This document shows positions 6,013 to 6,634 of a stretch of 6,634 nucleotides of DNA, piece by piece. Positions within the stretch are counted from its first letter, which is position 1. Each line of letters opens with the position of its first letter. The notes under the pieces are model-generated. The model had not been told where the DNA came from. It did no database searches and was given only the letters and a program-made list of their open reading frames with translations. Both the position numbers and the translations under genes were made by a program. The stretch comes from UBA5972 sp964588725 (GTDB taxonomy: Bacteria > Pseudomonadota > Alphaproteobacteria > Rhodobacterales > Rhodobacteraceae), in NCBI GenBank assembly GCA_964588725.1, contig CAZPQL010000098.1:1-6634 (forward strand), read 5' to 3'.

Positions 6013-6032
6013 GGTGGGTGGAACCACCCACC
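6013..6032. terminator. 9-bp dyad between the converging peptidase and uvrB genes
   Basis: GGTGGGTGG (6013-6021), AA, CCACCCACC (6024-6032). It sits between two genes that read towards each other, where a bidirectional terminator is expected, but has no T run on either side. A weaker outer pairing, GGCAG (6006-6010) with CTGCC (6042-6046), could enclose it. An alternative stem, CGTCTG (5993-5998) with CAGACG (6008-6013), shares one base with the main dyad. Similar GGGTGGGT-type palindromes are, from memory, common between genes in this bacterial order. Rho-assisted termination or a dispersed palindrome are both possible. Confidence 0.5.
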
Positions 6033-6047
6033 CTACGGTTGCTGCCC

Positions 6048-6634
6048 TCAAAACCGCCCTTTCCGCTTCGCCTTCCCCCTGAACGTCCGCGTGCCTGCCT
6101 TGCCTGCGCTTGACCGCCCGCCTGCCTCCAACGCTTTCTCCACCGCGGCGTCCACCGCCGATTGCCGCGCCAGCGGGTCGTCGGCCACGGTCAGTTCTAC
6201 CGCTTCAAGGCGCCGGACCTCGTCGCGAATACGCGCGGCTTCTTCAAACTCCAGATTCTCAGCCGCCTTCAGCATGTCACCGCGCAGTGCCTCCAGATGC
6301 GCAGCCAGATTGGCCCCCACCAGCGGATTTTCAACTGTCGCCGTAATCCGGCTTTCGTCCGTGTCGCCCTGATACAACCCAGACAGAACGTCATCGACGT
6401 TCTTTTTCACCGTCTCCGGTGTAATCCCGTGCGTTTCGTTATAGGCCGCCTGCTTTTCGCGCCGCCGGTTGGTTTCGCCAATCGCGCGGTCCATCGATCC
6501 GGTGATCCGGTCGGCGTACATGATCACCCGCCCGTCCACATTGCGCGCCGCGCGGCCCGTGGTCTGAATCAGCGAAGTTTCAGAGCGCAGGAACCCCTCC
6601 TTGTCGGCGCCCAGTATCGCCACCAGCCCGCATT
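6048..6634 (-). CDS. uvrB: UvrABC excinuclease subunit B, C-terminal part (5' truncated by window edge)
   Basis: About 195 C-terminal residues of UvrB, the damage-verifying helicase-like subunit of nucleotide excision repair, which loads onto lesions with UvrA and then recruits UvrC. The frame runs off the right edge; a GTG at 6623 is internal. The visible part starts in helicase motif V (CGLVAILGADKEGFLRSE), continues through motif VI (QTTGRAARN) and the GETNRRREKQAAYNETHGITP signature, and reaches a UVR domain (AENLEFEEAARIRDEVRRL), the UvrC/UvrB contact helix pair. A Lys/Arg/Gly-rich tail (GKAGTRTFRGKAKRKGRF) follows the UVR domain, an extension the E. coli protein lacks. Two residues differ from the usual motifs: Gly where LDADKEGF has its first Asp, and Thr where QTIGRAARN has Ile. 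Identity is certain; the effect of these changes is not. Confidence 0.95.
   Translation of the reverse strand, partial: CGLVAILGADKEGFLRSETSLIQTTGRAARNVDGRVIMYADRITGSMDRAIGETNRRREKQAAYNETHGITPETVKKNVDDVLSGLYQGDTDESRITATVENPLVGANLAAHLEALRGDMLKAAENLEFEEAARIRDEVRRLEAVELTVADDPLARQSAVDAAVEKALEAGGRSSAGKAGTRTFRGKAKRKGRF

Overview
The window looks like chromosomal DNA from an alphaproteobacterium, most probably a marine Rhodobacterales (Roseobacter-type) species. The protein-coding parts are GC-rich (one 60-nt line of rimO counted at 68% G+C). The RimO, UvrB, DMT-transporter and crotonase sequences also read like those I know from that order. This placement rests on recognising the proteins, not on a search.

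Layout, left to right. (1) The 3' end of an autotransporter gene (+): the linker helix and the outer-membrane beta-barrel. (2) A complete crotonase-family acyl-CoA hydratase/isomerase (+) with a clear Shine-Dalgarno; its active-site pattern resembles dienoyl-CoA isomerase more than classical hydratase. (3) A 242-nt leader region with two overlapping dyads, then a ten-helix EamA/DMT transporter (+). (4) After a 65-nt gap holding a perfect 7-bp hairpin, rimO (+), the ribosomal protein S12 methylthiotransferase. (5) A 545-nt gap with no confident gene. Its first part is a structured repeat: two tandem 58-bp modules, each a perfect 10-bp hairpin plus an identical 24-nt tail. The arms differ at three positions and every change is compensated. 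The first module also forms the closing side of a predicted three-way junction that reaches back over the rimO stop codon. The second part is an AT-rich island (about 41% G+C by hand count) with two overlapping small minus-strand reading frames that may be a decayed gene. (6) A secreted M23 (LytM-type) metallopeptidase (+) with a signal peptide. (7) Converging from the right edge on the minus strand, the C-terminal part of uvrB, separated from the peptidase gene by a 9-bp GGTGGGTGG dyad.

The genes do not form one pathway. They are mostly independent housekeeping or envelope functions: cell-surface display, acyl-CoA metabolism, export, ribosome modification, cell-wall hydrolysis and excision repair. 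The EamA gene and rimO are co-directional and close, and may be co-transcribed. The strongest unexplained signal is the covarying repeat/junction element at the end of rimO. No CRISPR array, tRNA, rRNA, transposase or complete defence system was seen.
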